Below are positions 35,619-45,254 of a DNA stretch of 64,000 nt, piece after piece. Source of the DNA: Flavobacteriales bacterium (GTDB lineage: Bacteria; Bacteroidota; Bacteroidia; Flavobacteriales_G; Salibacteraceae); contig JABJJW010000014.1 of the NCBI GenBank assembly GCA_018660685.1, positions 112,482 through 176,481 of the forward strand. The letters run 5' to 3'. A program made the position numbers and the translations under genes. Numbering within the stretch: position 1 is the first letter of the stretch; every line of letters starts with the position of its first letter. The notes beneath the pieces were generated by a model. It did no database searches. It saw only the letters and a list, made by a program, of their open reading frames with translations, and was not told the DNA's origin.

Positions 35619-36928
35619 ACATTGGAGTAGTTGGAACCGGTTATGTAGGATTGGTTACGGGGACGTGCTTAGCCGAAATGGGAAATCATGTCGTTTGCGT
35701 TGACATTGACGAGGTGAAAGTCAAAAAGATGAAGAATGGAGAAGTGCCAATTTATGAGCCGCATCTTGACAATTTATTTGAACGCAACATTTCCCAAGGA
35801 AGACTGTCGTTTTCTACGAACCTTCAGGATGCTGTAGACCATGCTTCAATTCTCTTTTTAGCGCTTCCAACACCGCCGGGTGCAGACGGGAGTGCGGATC
35901 TCCAATACATATTGAAGGTCGCTGAGGACTTGGGCAACATTCTTACGGAATACACGATTGTGATCGACAAGAGCACTGTGCCAGTGGGTACTGCTGATAA
36001 AGTTCGAGCGGCAATTGAAAAGAACTATGCTGGTGAATTCGACGTGGTTTCAAACCCTGAATTTTTACGCGAAGGTTTTGCCGTTGATGATTTTTTGAAA
36101 CCTGATCGCGTTGTTATCGGGACTGATTCAGATCGTGCAAGGTCCATACTCGATGACTTGTTCAAGCCTTTCGTCCGACAGGGAAATCCCATCCTCTTCA
36201 TGGATGAGAAATCTGCTGAGATGACCAAATATGCCGCCAACTCCTTCCTCGCAACCAAGATTTCATTCATGAATGAAATTGCTAATTTGTGTGAGATCAT
36301 CGGCGCAGATGTCGATAAAGTGAGAATTGGGATTGGATCTGATACGCGCATTGGCAATAGATTCCTATTCCCTGGTATTGGATATGGCGGAAGTTGTTTT
36401 CCAAAAGACGTTCAGGCCATTGTGAAAACGGCGAATGACAATGATTATAGTTTGAAAATTCTTGAGTCAGTTATTCAAGTAAATGAAGACCAAAAAACTG
36501 TGCTTTTACCTTCGATACTGGATTACTACGAGGGCGATTTGAGCGGGAAGCATTTTGCAATGTGGGGGCTGGCCTTTAAACCAGATACGGATGATATCCG
36601 CGAGGCACCGGCCCTTTATATTATTGAAAAACTTTTAGAAAGAGGCGCCACTGTCACAGCCTACGATCCAGAGGCCATGGGGAATGTCAAAAAGGTAGTA
36701 GGAGATAAGATCAGCTATGCTCAGAATGAGTACGATGCTCTTCCTGATGCAGACGCCTTGATAATATGCACCGAATGGTCTGTATTCAGAACGCCTGAAT
36801 TTAGTGAGCTAGATAAAAAACTAAAGAATAAGACCATTTTTGATGGTAGAAATCTGTATTCCATTGAATCAATGGAAAAGAGAGGATATTATTACAAAAG
36901 CATCGGCCGAAGAACTGTAACTGCTTAA
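35615..36928 (+). CDS. ugd: UDP-glucose 6-dehydrogenase
   Basis: This enzyme oxidises UDP-glucose to UDP-glucuronate with two NAD+. The 437-residue protein has the Rossmann start [25 protein letters not shown], the middle motif [24 protein letters not shown], and the catalytic Cys in [14 protein letters not shown]. The next gene decarboxylates its product. The start overlaps the aminotransferase stop (ATGA). It differs clearly from the second nucleotide-sugar dehydrogenase in the operon. Confidence 0.96.
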   Translation: MNIGVVGTGYVGLVTGTCLAEMGNHVVCVDIDEVKVKKMKNGEVPIYEPHLDNLFERNISQGRLSFSTNLQDAVDHASILFLALPTPPGADGSADLQYILKVAEDLGNILTEYTIVIDKSTVPVGTADKVRAAIEKNYAGEFDVVSNPEFLREGFAVDDFLKPDRVVIGTDSDRARSILDDLFKPFVRQGNPILFMDEKSAEMTKYAANSFLATKISFMNEIANLCEIIGADVDKVRIGIGSDTRIGNRFLFPGIGYGGSCFPKDVQAIVKTANDNDYSLKILESVIQVNEDQKTVLLPSILDYYEGDLSGKHFAMWGLAFKPDTDDIREAPALYIIEKLLERGATVTAYDPEAMGNVKKVVGDKISYAQNEYDALPDADALIICTEWSVFRTPEFSELDKKLKNKTIFDGRNLYSIESMEKRGYYYKSIGRRTVTA

Positions 36929-36929
36929 C

Positions 36930-37913
36930 ATGAAAACTGTCTTAATAACTGGAGCTGCTGGATTTCTTGGATCACATCTATGTGATCACTTCCTGTCTGA
37001 GGGATATAAAGTTTACGGGATGGACAATCTCATCACCGGCGATCTCCAGAACATTGAGCATCTTTTCACAAACGAGCACTTCACGTTTTACCATCACGAT
37101 GTCAGCACGTATGTCTATATCCCTGGGAAATTAGACTACATTCTGCACTTTGCTTCACCTGCTTCACCGATTGATTATTTAAAAATTCCAATTCAGACCC
37201 TCAAAGTGGGGTCGCTCGGGATTCATAATTTACTTGGATTGGCAAGAGTCAAGAGCGCACGAATATTAATAGCTTCTACCTCTGAAATTTATGGAGACCC
37301 TCTAGTTCACCCTCAAACCGAAGAGTATTGGGGAAATGTAAACCCGGTTGGGCCAAGAGGGGTGTATGATGAAGCAAAGAGATTTCAGGAAGCTATGACC
37401 ATGGCATATCACAACATTCATGATCTGGATACTCGTATTGTTCGGATATTCAATACTTATGGCCCTCGAATGCGACTCAATGATGGTCGTGTATTGCCAG
37501 CTTTCATTGGTCAAGCTATACGAGGAGAAGATCTCACTGTATTTGGAAATGGAAGCCAAACAAGATCTTTCTGCTATGTTGATGATCTGGTTGAAGGGAT
37601 ATACAGACTTCTATTGAGCGATTATCACATGCCTATGAATCTTGGGAATCCTGATGAAATTTCAATTCTAGACTTTGCCGAGGAAATAGTTAAACTAACC
37701 GGTACAAGTCAAAAGATTGTATTCAAGGACCTGCCTGAAGGAGACCCTGAAAAAAGAAGACCAGAGATTTCAAAGGCCAAAGAGATTCTTGGTTGGGAAC
37801 CAAAAGTGAAGCGTGCTGACGGTTTGAAGATCACATATGAATACTTCAAGACATTAGATCACGACCATCTGTATAAGAATGAGCATAAAAACTTCGAAAA
37901 ATACTTCCGTTGA
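36930..37913 (+). CDS. UDP-glucuronate decarboxylase (UDP-xylose synthase)
   Basis: This 327-residue extended short-chain dehydrogenase shows the near-diagnostic UXS stretches [52 protein letters not shown] and [15 protein letters not shown] oxidises UDP-glucuronate at C4, loses CO2 and reduces it to UDP-xylose. The position directly after ugd, one base after its stop, fits this sequence of steps. The catalytic Tyr and Lys are in VYDEAKR. A related 4-epimerase is less likely because of the UXS-specific stretches. Confidence 0.9.
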   Translation: MKTVLITGAAGFLGSHLCDHFLSEGYKVYGMDNLITGDLQNIEHLFTNEHFTFYHHDVSTYVYIPGKLDYILHFASPASPIDYLKIPIQTLKVGSLGIHNLLGLARVKSARILIASTSEIYGDPLVHPQTEEYWGNVNPVGPRGVYDEAKRFQEAMTMAYHNIHDLDTRIVRIFNTYGPRMRLNDGRVLPAFIGQAIRGEDLTVFGNGSQTRSFCYVDDLVEGIYRLLLSDYHMPMNLGNPDEISILDFAEEIVKLTGTSQKIVFKDLPEGDPEKRRPEISKAKEILGWEPKVKRADGLKITYEYFKTLDHDHLYKNEHKNFEKYFR

Positions 37914-37914
37914 T

Positions 37915-38487
37915 ATGGCCTTTTTCGCGCACGATACAGCGGTAATTGACGAAGGGTGCAAAATTGGTGAAGGCACCAAGATTTGGCACTTTACCCACGT
38001 CATGCCTGAATGCGTGATAGGAGAAGACTGCAACATTGGCCAGAATTGCCTTATCTCTCCAAAAGTAATTCTAGGGAAAAATGTCAAAATTCAAAACAAT
38101 GTTTCCGTTTACACGGGAGTCACATGTGAAGACGACGTTTTCTTAGGGCCGAGTATGGTGTTCACAAATGTGACCAATCCGCGCAGCGGAGTAAACAGAA
38201 GAGGAACTTATACCGAAACAATCGTTCGTAAAGGCGCTTCGATTGGAGCAAATGCGACCATCGTTTGCGGACACGATATAGGAGAGTATGCCTTCATCGG
38301 AGCAGGAGCCGTTGTCACCAAAGAGGTTAAGCCTTACGCCTTGGTTGTCGGCAATCCAGCCAAGCAAATTGGTTGGATTAGCGAATTTGGACACAGGCTT
38401 GAGTTTGATGAACAAGGGCGAGCTAAATGCCCAGAATCAAATGATGGTTACATTTTAGAAAATGATCAAGTAAGAAAGATAAGTTAG
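37915..38487 (+). CDS. wbpD: Hexapeptide N-acetyltransferase, WbpD-like
   Basis: The 190-residue left-handed beta-helix acyltransferase carries many hexapeptide repeats ([76 protein letters not shown]). These match WbpD, which N-acetylates the 3-amino group made by WbpE to give the diacetamido-uronic acid donor. The ATG at 37915 is preferred, one base after the previous stop; an earlier in-frame ATG at 37879 lies within that gene. The middle step enzyme WbpB (Gfo/Idh/MocA oxidoreductase) is not in the window. Confidence 0.88.
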   Translation: MAFFAHDTAVIDEGCKIGEGTKIWHFTHVMPECVIGEDCNIGQNCLISPKVILGKNVKIQNNVSVYTGVTCEDDVFLGPSMVFTNVTNPRSGVNRRGTYTETIVRKGASIGANATIVCGHDIGEYAFIGAGAVVTKEVKPYALVVGNPAKQIGWISEFGHRLEFDEQGRAKCPESNDGYILENDQVRKIS

Positions 38488-38491
38488 AGCT

Positions 38492-39793
38492 ATGAGCAAT
38501 TTATATGATGAGATTAGAGCTGGAGAAGCAAAAATCGGTGTGATAGGATTGGGTTATGTAGGGCTTCCTATAGCGCTTGCCTTTGCGAAGAAAGTTCCTG
38601 TTGTGGGATTTGACATTAATGCAGAGCGAGTCGCCATGATGCAGAACTCTGTGGATCCTAGCGACGAATTAGCTGCAAGTGATTTTGAAGACGCTGATAT
38701 TGAATTTACAGCGAGCCTCGAGGGACTAAAGGACGTGAAGTTCTTTGTAGTGGCAGTTCCCACTCCCATAGATGAACATAACAAACCTGACCTTAGCCCG
38801 CTGCTTGGAGCTTCTGGCACAGTTGGCAAGGTTCTAAAAAAAGGAGACTACGTCATTTTTGAATCAACAGTATATCCAGGTTGCACCGAAGATGATTGCA
38901 TCCCAGTGCTTGAGTCAAAATCTGGATTGAAATATGTTGAAGATTTCAAGGTTGGCTATTCTCCAGAACGAATTAATCCAGGTGATAAAGAACATACGAT
39001 CACCAAAATATTGAAGGTAGTTTCTGGTTGTGATGATGAGTCATCCGAGATTATTGCTAAAGTCTATGAGCTAATTATTGAGCCCGGCGTACATCGGGCA
39101 TCAAGCATCAAAGTAGCAGAAGCCGCCAAGATCATTGAGAATACGCAGCGTGACGTAAACATCGCCCTGATGAATGAGCTGTCTATCATCTTCAATCGGA
39201 TTGGGATTAACACCTTCGAGGTGCTTGAAGCGGCTGGAACTAAGTGGAATTTCCTTCGATTTTTCCCTGGAATGGTGGGTGGACACTGCATTGGAGTGGA
39301 TCCTTATTATCTAACTTACAAAGCAGAAGAGCTAGGATATCACGCTAGAATTATAAATTCTGGACGATATGTGAATGATAGCATGGGGTTCTACATCGCC
39401 AAACAAACGGTGAAAAAGATTCTTGCTCAAGGAAAGAATGTTGCTGGAGCTCGAGTGCTTGTCATGGGAGCCACGTTCAAAGAGAATGTGAGCGACATTA
39501 GAAATTCAAAGGTTTCAGACGTGGTGAAAGAGCTGCAGTCTTTTACAGTCAATGTGGATGTTACGGATCCACACGCTTCTAGTGACGAACTCAAGCATGA
39601 ATATGGCTTTGGCACAGTTGAACCAGACAGCAAGGCGTATGACGCGATAATCGTCGCTGTCAATCACGATGTGTACGTGGATATGACAGAATCTGACATA
39701 AGAGCTCTGATGAGTGACGATAAGGGCATTCTCGTTGATGTGAAAGGCATCTATCGCGGAAAATTCGAGAACTTACTCTACTGGAGTTTGTAA
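38492..39793 (+). CDS. UDP-N-acetylhexosamine 6-dehydrogenase, TviB/WbpO-like
   Basis: This 433-residue nucleotide-sugar dehydrogenase has the N-terminus IGVIGLGYVGLPIALAFAKK, VPTPIDEHNKPDLSPL, ESTVYPGCTED, GYSPERINPGDKEH, and the catalytic Cys in GMVGGHCIGVDPYYL. These mark the TviB/WbpO branch that oxidises UDP-GlcNAc or UDP-GalNAc to the uronic acid, unlike the ugd gene nearby. It could supply the uronic acid for the WbpE/WbpD pathway. The choice between GlcNAc and GalNAc cannot be read from sequence. Its stop overlaps the rfbB start by one base (TAATG). Confidence 0.88.
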   Translation: MSNLYDEIRAGEAKIGVIGLGYVGLPIALAFAKKVPVVGFDINAERVAMMQNSVDPSDELAASDFEDADIEFTASLEGLKDVKFFVVAVPTPIDEHNKPDLSPLLGASGTVGKVLKKGDYVIFESTVYPGCTEDDCIPVLESKSGLKYVEDFKVGYSPERINPGDKEHTITKILKVVSGCDDESSEIIAKVYELIIEPGVHRASSIKVAEAAKIIENTQRDVNIALMNELSIIFNRIGINTFEVLEAAGTKWNFLRFFPGMVGGHCIGVDPYYLTYKAEELGYHARIINSGRYVNDSMGFYIAKQTVKKILAQGKNVAGARVLVMGATFKENVSDIRNSKVSDVVKELQSFTVNVDVTDPHASSDELKHEYGFGTVEPDSKAYDAIIVAVNHDVYVDMTESDIRALMSDDKGILVDVKGIYRGKFENLLYWSL

Positions 39794-40854
39794 TGGCGTT
39801 TGAGAAATCAATAGTTGTCACCGGCGGTGCTGGATTTATCGGCTCACATGTAGTCAGACGCTTCGTTCAGAACTACCCAAACTACCTCATTATCAATCTA
39901 GATGTCCTCACTTATGCAGGTAACCTAGAAAACCTTAGAGAAGTAGAAAGCCGCGAAAACTACCGATTTGAAAAGGTTGACATCTGTGATCGAGAAGAAG
40001 TTGAAAGGGTATTTAAGGAGTATTCACCTGATGGGATAATTCATCTCGCTGCCGAGTCTCATGTAGATCGTTCGATATTGGATCCATTGGCCTTTATCCG
40101 TACCAATATTGAAGGAACTGTCAACCTTCTAAATACCGCGAAGAACCATTGGAAAAACGACTATTCATCTAAACGATTCTACCACATATCTACTGATGAA
40201 GTATATGGTTCGCTCGGAGATGAAGGCATGTTCACGGAGACAACTCCATACGACCCAAGAAGCCCCTACTCTGCTTCAAAGGCGAGTTCTGATCACATCG
40301 TAAGAGCATTTGGGCACACCTATGGCTTGCCTGTAGTAATCTCAAACTGTTCAAACAATTACGGACCAAATCAATTCCCTGAAAAATTAATACCTCTCTT
40401 CATCAGCAATGTTGTGCAGCAAGATGCGCTTCCAGTCTATGGAAAAGGAGACAATATTCGGGATTGGCTCTACGTGGAAGATCATGCGGAAGCAATCGAT
40501 CTAATCTATCACAAGGGGCGGGACGGAGAAACGTATAATATTGGAGGTGAGAATGAGTGGAAGAATATCGACCTCATCAAAACCCTTATTGAGCAAGTTG
40601 ACGAAAAACTAAACCGAGCGCCAGGATTTAGTGAAAAGCTAATCACTTATGTGACTGACAGAGCTGGTCATGATTTTCGGTACGCGATTGATTGTTCAAA
40701 GATCAAGAGCGAGCTCGGATGGTCTCCAAATATGACCTTTGAGACTGGCTTGGCCAAGACGATCCAATGGTACTTGGAAAATCCTGAATGGATCGACCAT
40801 GTTAAGTCAGGAGCCTATCAATCTTACTATGCGGAGCAATACGGAAGCCGTTAA
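39793..40854 (+). CDS. rfbB: dTDP-glucose 4,6-dehydratase
   Basis: RfbB converts dTDP-glucose to dTDP-4-keto-6-deoxyglucose, the branch point for rhamnose and other deoxysugars. The 353-residue enzyme shows VTGGAGFIGSHVVR, LDVLTYAGNLENL, HLAAESHVDRSI, the active-site STDEVYGSLG with the catalytic Asp-Glu pair, SPYSASKASSDH with the Tyr/Lys pair, and SNNYGPNQFPEKLIP. It is the last gene of the operon. rfbA, rfbC and rfbD are not in the window. Its stop is four bases from the convergent gldN-like stop. Confidence 0.95.
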   Translation: MAFEKSIVVTGGAGFIGSHVVRRFVQNYPNYLIINLDVLTYAGNLENLREVESRENYRFEKVDICDREEVERVFKEYSPDGIIHLAAESHVDRSILDPLAFIRTNIEGTVNLLNTAKNHWKNDYSSKRFYHISTDEVYGSLGDEGMFTETTPYDPRSPYSASKASSDHIVRAFGHTYGLPVVISNCSNNYGPNQFPEKLIPLFISNVVQQDALPVYGKGDNIRDWLYVEDHAEAIDLIYHKGRDGETYNIGGENEWKNIDLIKTLIEQVDEKLNRAPGFSEKLITYVTDRAGHDFRYAIDCSKIKSELGWSPNMTFETGLAKTIQWYLENPEWIDHVKSGAYQSYYAEQYGSR

Positions 40855-40858
40855 GTCA

Positions 40859-41704
40859 CTAGTATTCCCACATATTCAATTCGCCTTCAAAGAGCTTCGT
40901 TTGTTCATGTTCTGCCTCGAGTAATGCTTCTTTACCTGTTGCATATTCCTCAATGCGACGATTATGAACATTTGAGGCTTTCACTATGAAAGCATCAAAT
41001 TTCCGCTTCCTAAACAAGTCGTCGTAGCTGATAGATTGTAAATCATTTGCGTGATCATATGCGGGCCAAGTGGCAAATGTGTACCGGGCATCGGGATAAT
41101 AAATCCAGAACAGTTTCTTGGTTCCTCGAAATTCACCTGTTACGTCGTCAAGCACTGCGATAATCGGACAGATCCCTACAATTCTCACGTCCATCACGGA
41201 ACTCTGACGATCGATATACCACTGCTCCTTGATTTCATACCAGAGCACATCTGCCGACTCTATCCGATTCTCCACAATGACGTCCACAAAACCTGATTCG
41301 TCCAGCATGGGCGTTTGTACGGTATCATAGTCGACTAGTAAACCTTCCACTTCAGATGGCAGTAGAACTTCATCAAACATATCGTTATCCCCGAACAGGC
41401 CTGTGCTATATGCGACCAATGTTCCTTCTTTCGTAAGTGCGCTCACCAGATTATCAAAAAGTGACATTCTAAACTGATCGGGTTCTGTCGGAAAATAAAA
41501 GGTCTGATTCATTTTCTGTCTCAGATCAATTTTCTGCCATACTGTTTTGACCCATAATAAATCCGAATGTCTGAGCGGGGCGTATGGAACAGGTTTGTTA
41601 AAAAGCACGTCAGGTTCGACCTGCAATTGTGATTGTGCTAGAAAAGGGACTAGGAGGACGAGAAGTAAGGGTGCTTTCTTGTTCAGTAAGAAAGCATTTA
41701 TCAT
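40859..41704 (-). CDS. GldN/GldO-like gliding and type IX secretion protein (second copy)
   Basis: This 281-residue exported protein has a signal peptide (about residues 1-25) and follows the neighbouring GldN along its whole length. Shared blocks are VPYAPLRHSDLLWVKTVWQK, IDLRQKMNQTFYFP, WYIDRQSSVMDVRIVGICPI, TGEFRGTKKLFWIYYPDARY and NVHNRRIEEY. In F. johnsoniae a gldN/gldO pair is partly redundant in type IX secretion. This copy is more diverged and lies after a terminator, so it may be expressed at a different level. It is the last gene of the cluster, four bases from rfbB. Confidence 0.88.
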   Translation of the reverse strand: MINAFLLNKKAPLLLVLLVPFLAQSQLQVEPDVLFNKPVPYAPLRHSDLLWVKTVWQKIDLRQKMNQTFYFPTEPDQFRMSLFDNLVSALTKEGTLVAYSTGLFGDNDMFDEVLLPSEVEGLLVDYDTVQTPMLDESGFVDVIVENRIESADVLWYEIKEQWYIDRQSSVMDVRIVGICPIIAVLDDVTGEFRGTKKLFWIYYPDARYTFATWPAYDHANDLQSISYDDLFRKRKFDAFIVKASNVHNRRIEEYATGKEALLEAEHEQTKLFEGELNMWEY

Positions 41705-41740
41705 AACCTAGTCAACGCAAAACTTCGGATTTTCGTGCAA

Positions 41741-41770
41741 AGAAAAAGGGACTACAAATGCAGTCCCTTT
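41741..41770 (-). terminator. Terminator between gldN and its paralogue
   Basis: On the minus strand the stem AAAGGGACT / AGTCCCTTT has an eight-base loop and is followed by T-rich sequence (TTTTTCTTT). It lies 23 bases after the gldN stop. Confidence 0.75.
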
Positions 41771-41792
41771 CCTCTATCATTTATTCAGGAGT

Positions 41793-42644
41793 TTAATAAC
41801 TCCAGAGATCGTGTTCCATTCGGAAGATTTTCTCCTTGAGCTCTTCAGCCTCAAGAAGTGCATCTAAGCCCTTCTTATACTGCTCAACCTTACGGTCATA
41901 AACGTTTGAAGTCTTTGTAATATAACTTCCGAATTGACGCTTCCAAAAGATATCCTCATAGGTTCTTCTTTCAACATCATTTCCTCGGTTAAACACTTCC
42001 GACTTTACAAATACATATCGAGCTTCAGGGTAATATATCCAAAAGAGCTTTGAAAGTCCACGGAATTCACCGGTCAATTCATCTTTCACAGCCTTCATTG
42101 GGCAAAGACCAATGACTCGAACTTCCATTACTGAACGCTGACGATCAAAGAACCATTCTTCTTTGACCTCATACCACTTGATTTCACTTGATTTGGTTTC
42201 AATCGGAACAATCACTTGTTCCATTTCACCAGTAATCAAGTTTTCTGTGAAATTGGTATCCTTTCGAAAAAGGAGACCTTTCACTTCATCAGTGGTCATG
42301 CGTTGAGTGAACATATCATCGTCACCCAGAGCTCCAGGATTGTACGCGGTTAGAGTTCCATCATTTAATATAGCATCCTTGATCACGTCAAACAATGACT
42401 TTCGTCCTTGAACCGCTTCTTCAGGATAGTAGAAAGGGTGATTGATCTTTTCGCGTAGATCGATTCTTCTCCAAACTCTCTGCAGCCACATGATGTCCGC
42501 TTCTCTGAGTGGAGAATAAGGAATCACCCTTCGCTCAAGTGTATGCTCGGGTTGATAGATTCCATCTAACACGTCCTGAGCCTGGATATTTGGGAAAACA
42601 CCCAACATAACTAGAGCAATAAGAGATACAATCAGCCTTTTCAT
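41793..42644 (-). CDS. gldN: GldN, periplasmic ring protein of the type IX system
   Basis: The 283-residue protein has a signal peptide ending near IQA-QD. It forms the periplasmic ring with GldK under the outer membrane. Typical blocks are RVIPYSPLREADIMWLQRVW, RIDLREKINHPFYYPEE, WFFDRQRSVMEVRVIGLCP, GEFRGLSKLFWIYYPEARY and the C-terminal EHDLWSY. It starts 18 bases after gldM and shares its transcript. Confidence 0.93.
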   Translation of the reverse strand: MKRLIVSLIALVMLGVFPNIQAQDVLDGIYQPEHTLERRVIPYSPLREADIMWLQRVWRRIDLREKINHPFYYPEEAVQGRKSLFDVIKDAILNDGTLTAYNPGALGDDDMFTQRMTTDEVKGLLFRKDTNFTENLITGEMEQVIVPIETKSSEIKWYEVKEEWFFDRQRSVMEVRVIGLCPMKAVKDELTGEFRGLSKLFWIYYPEARYVFVKSEVFNRGNDVERRTYEDIFWKRQFGSYITKTSNVYDRKVEQYKKGLDALLEAEELKEKIFRMEHDLWSY

Positions 42645-42662
42645 AATTACTGAATTTAGGTT

Positions 42663-44312
42663 TTAAATCAATTTCAAGGAAATCGTTCCTAGATCTCTTA
42701 CGAGACCATCCGGGCCTTTTGCCTTAATCTTTTCTATATAGAGCTTTTGTCCAGACTTCAGCGCTGCCCTCACTTTCTTGGCATCCGAGCTAAGAGCAGG
42801 GCCTTTACAAGGTATTTCAACCACATTTCCCTTGATGGTGGCTGATACTTGATAGCTCACAATGCTAAACCTCAAATCAAATTCGAAATCCTCCATCTTG
42901 GCAATAACTCCACCGGCAGCCAAAAGGTCACGCTTGGCAATATTCATCGACCCAGATTTACCGCCAAAAAATGGTTTTGGATCCGGAACATTCTTAACTC
43001 GGAATTCTTTCTTTCCGAAATTTTGCTTCTTTCCATTAATATCAGCGCTTACCGAAACTACGCAATCCTTGCCTTTACCAGGTTGTAGTTTATAGATCCC
43101 ATTCGACCCGCTTTTACTCACAAGGTTCGAAATGCTAACCTCGAGTGCTTCGGTCGGAACACCTGGAACAGACACCTCAACAGGATTATCTAATCCACGA
43201 TAAAACACATTCATCGCGGTAGGAGATACAACCAATGCTGGTTTTGCAACCGTATAGTGTTGCATCGGCACATTGTAACTAGCCCAAGTCCCGTCAGGAG
43301 CCTTAATCTGGATTACGCCTCCCCATTCTTGCTGACCTTCACTTGAAGCTGCTACAGCATATCGAGCCATACCATTCTTGATGGAGATGTTACTAGAATC
43401 AAGAGATTCGAAGTCCTCAAAAATTGGCATACCAGTCGTATCATTAAACTCAGCAGCCAATCTCATTCTAGGATCTTGAGTTGTGCTAAAAGCTGCAACA
43501 AATACATCTGCGATAAAGCTGTCACCTTGGATCACGTAGTTAGATCTTGGGATCACCTTAGCAGCAAGTGTATCGAACTTAAAGTCGTCCGCGCTAATTC
43601 GTCGATAAAGGGCCTTAATGATGTCTGCTTCAGCATTTCGAATATCAGACTGAATTTTGGTAAGTGCAGTAACCACAGCTGCAAGAGGAATGTGATCGAA
43701 GTTTCCTGTTTCCCAAGATTCGTTCACGCCATTCTTCACACCAAAATCATCCGTATTTAGCCCCAACTTGAAGTTATCTCTTTCGGCAGGATCGTCGAAT
43801 AAGAAAAGAAGATCGCTACTAAATCCATCGATTAATCCTCTCAGTTCCTTAGCAGTATGCTCACCATCTTTCGGATTCCCAGGATCTGATCCGATAAGAA
43901 TATTAGTTGGAATATCGTAGTTGTCTTTCGACTCTACATTCTTTAATAAAAGAAGTGAATCAGCTTCAGCTGGGACGTCTTCTGCGGACGGAAAACCACT
44001 TGTTCGAGCTATTAAGTACCGCTTGAGATCTTCTATGTGAACATAGAGATTATCAGCTAGTCCTTTAGCACGAAAAGCCTTGTCATAGAACACCTTCACC
44101 TTCGCAGGGTCATTCGCCTTTGCCTTTTCAAAAAGGTTATAGGTAAATTGGTTTTTTGACATGAAGTTCTTGTTCGTCACTTCAATACCTTCATTAATTA
44201 TTACGAAAGCATCCAAGATATCCTTGGATACGTTCATTGCTAGAAGCGCCGTCAGTACGAGGTACATCATACCAATCATCTTCTGCCGCGGGGTCTCTTT
44301 ACCACCTCCCAT
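42663..44312 (-). CDS. gldM: GldM, inner-membrane motor subunit of type IX secretion/gliding
   Basis: GldM pairs with GldL as the proton-driven motor and spans the periplasm to GldK/GldN. The 549-residue protein has the N-terminus GGGKETPRQKMIGMMYLVLT with one transmembrane helix (about residues 12-32, MIGMMYLVLTALLAMNVSKD) and four periplasmic beta-domains. The later part contains VVSPTAMNVFYRGLDNPVEV and the D4 segment PKPFFGGKSG. The ATG lies 42 bases after gldL. Confidence 0.95.
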   Translation of the reverse strand: MGGGKETPRQKMIGMMYLVLTALLAMNVSKDILDAFVIINEGIEVTNKNFMSKNQFTYNLFEKAKANDPAKVKVFYDKAFRAKGLADNLYVHIEDLKRYLIARTSGFPSAEDVPAEADSLLLLKNVESKDNYDIPTNILIGSDPGNPKDGEHTAKELRGLIDGFSSDLLFLFDDPAERDNFKLGLNTDDFGVKNGVNESWETGNFDHIPLAAVVTALTKIQSDIRNAEADIIKALYRRISADDFKFDTLAAKVIPRSNYVIQGDSFIADVFVAAFSTTQDPRMRLAAEFNDTTGMPIFEDFESLDSSNISIKNGMARYAVAASSEGQQEWGGVIQIKAPDGTWASYNVPMQHYTVAKPALVVSPTAMNVFYRGLDNPVEVSVPGVPTEALEVSISNLVSKSGSNGIYKLQPGKGKDCVVSVSADINGKKQNFGKKEFRVKNVPDPKPFFGGKSGSMNIAKRDLLAAGGVIAKMEDFEFDLRFSIVSYQVSATIKGNVVEIPCKGPALSSDAKKVRAALKSGQKLYIEKIKAKGPDGLVRDLGTISLKLI

Positions 44313-44354
44313 TGAGTCTCTTTTTTATTGATTAAGTTAATTACCTAAATCGAA

Positions 44355-45206
44355 CTAAGCGTTGTTTCCTCCACCACCAGCATTCATAGCAGCGAGCATG
44401 TTACCATAAACTCGATTCAATGCAGATAGATTGTTTGACAACTCAGAGATATTCTCTTTATAATTCTTAGTATCCTCTGCAGAAGCTTGAAGGTTGGCCA
44501 TTAATTCATGGATGCCAGCATAGACTTGCTTGGTGCTCTCCATTTGCTCACGGCTACCTTGAAGTTGCATGTCGTAAACAGAACTTAACTCCTGTAGTTT
44601 AGAAGATACTGACTTAAGGCTATCAGCGTAATGTGCTCCATCTTCCGAAGTCATACTAATACTTGCTAGACTTTCAGATGCTTTAGAATAGGTTTCAGAA
44701 AGCTGAGTTACTTGAGAAGCTGCACCTCTCACGCTGCTAACATATTCATTGGTCGCTGCAGAAGCGTCAGACATGTCGCTAAGCTTGTTTGCATTATCAG
44801 AGAGGGAACGTAACCCTGATCCTAGCGAATCAATAAGTTCAGGTCCAATCTTAGCTTCTTCAAGCATGTTGTCTAACTGTTCAGTAACTGGCAGGTCTGA
44901 GTCTACGGAGCTGGCTTCAGCAATCTCATCCATAACTTCATCTTCCTCTTCTTCAGCATGTGCAGCGAGCTCTGGATAGACAAGTTCCCAAGCAGGTTCG
45001 TCATGTAATGGCTCAAAAGATGAAAACGCAAATATTATCGCCTCTGTTGTTAAACCAACAGTAAGCATAACCCCAGCACCCGGCCAGTGTTGAATTTTGA
45101 AGAGGGCACCTAATATTACAACAGCTGCACCCATTCCGTAGAGTTTAGCCATAAACTTCTTCCAACCTGTACTTCCTGGTCTGAATCCTTTAATTTCCTG
45201 CGACAT
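44355..45206 (-). CDS. gldL: GldL, proton channel subunit of type IX secretion/gliding
   Basis: This 283-residue protein has two N-terminal transmembrane helices (about residues 24-38 and 43-64). The membrane segment LFKIQHWPGAGVMLTVGL includes the conserved His40 and is followed by Glu55 in TTEAIIFAF, the membrane acidic residue expected to handle protons. The cytoplasmic part is acidic and then a long coiled coil with many Ser and Ala. The C-terminus is Gly/Asn-rich. It belongs to the gldKLMN transcript. Confidence 0.95.
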   Translation of the reverse strand: MSQEIKGFRPGSTGWKKFMAKLYGMGAAVVILGALFKIQHWPGAGVMLTVGLTTEAIIFAFSSFEPLHDEPAWELVYPELAAHAEEEEDEVMDEIAEASSVDSDLPVTEQLDNMLEEAKIGPELIDSLGSGLRSLSDNANKLSDMSDASAATNEYVSSVRGAASQVTQLSETYSKASESLASISMTSEDGAHYADSLKSVSSKLQELSSVYDMQLQGSREQMESTKQVYAGIHELMANLQASAEDTKNYKENISELSNNLSALNRVYGNMLAAMNAGGGGNNA

Positions 45207-45254
45207 AATTATTTAGGGTTTGAGATTAAGTTAATTGATTGTGATTATTTGAAT

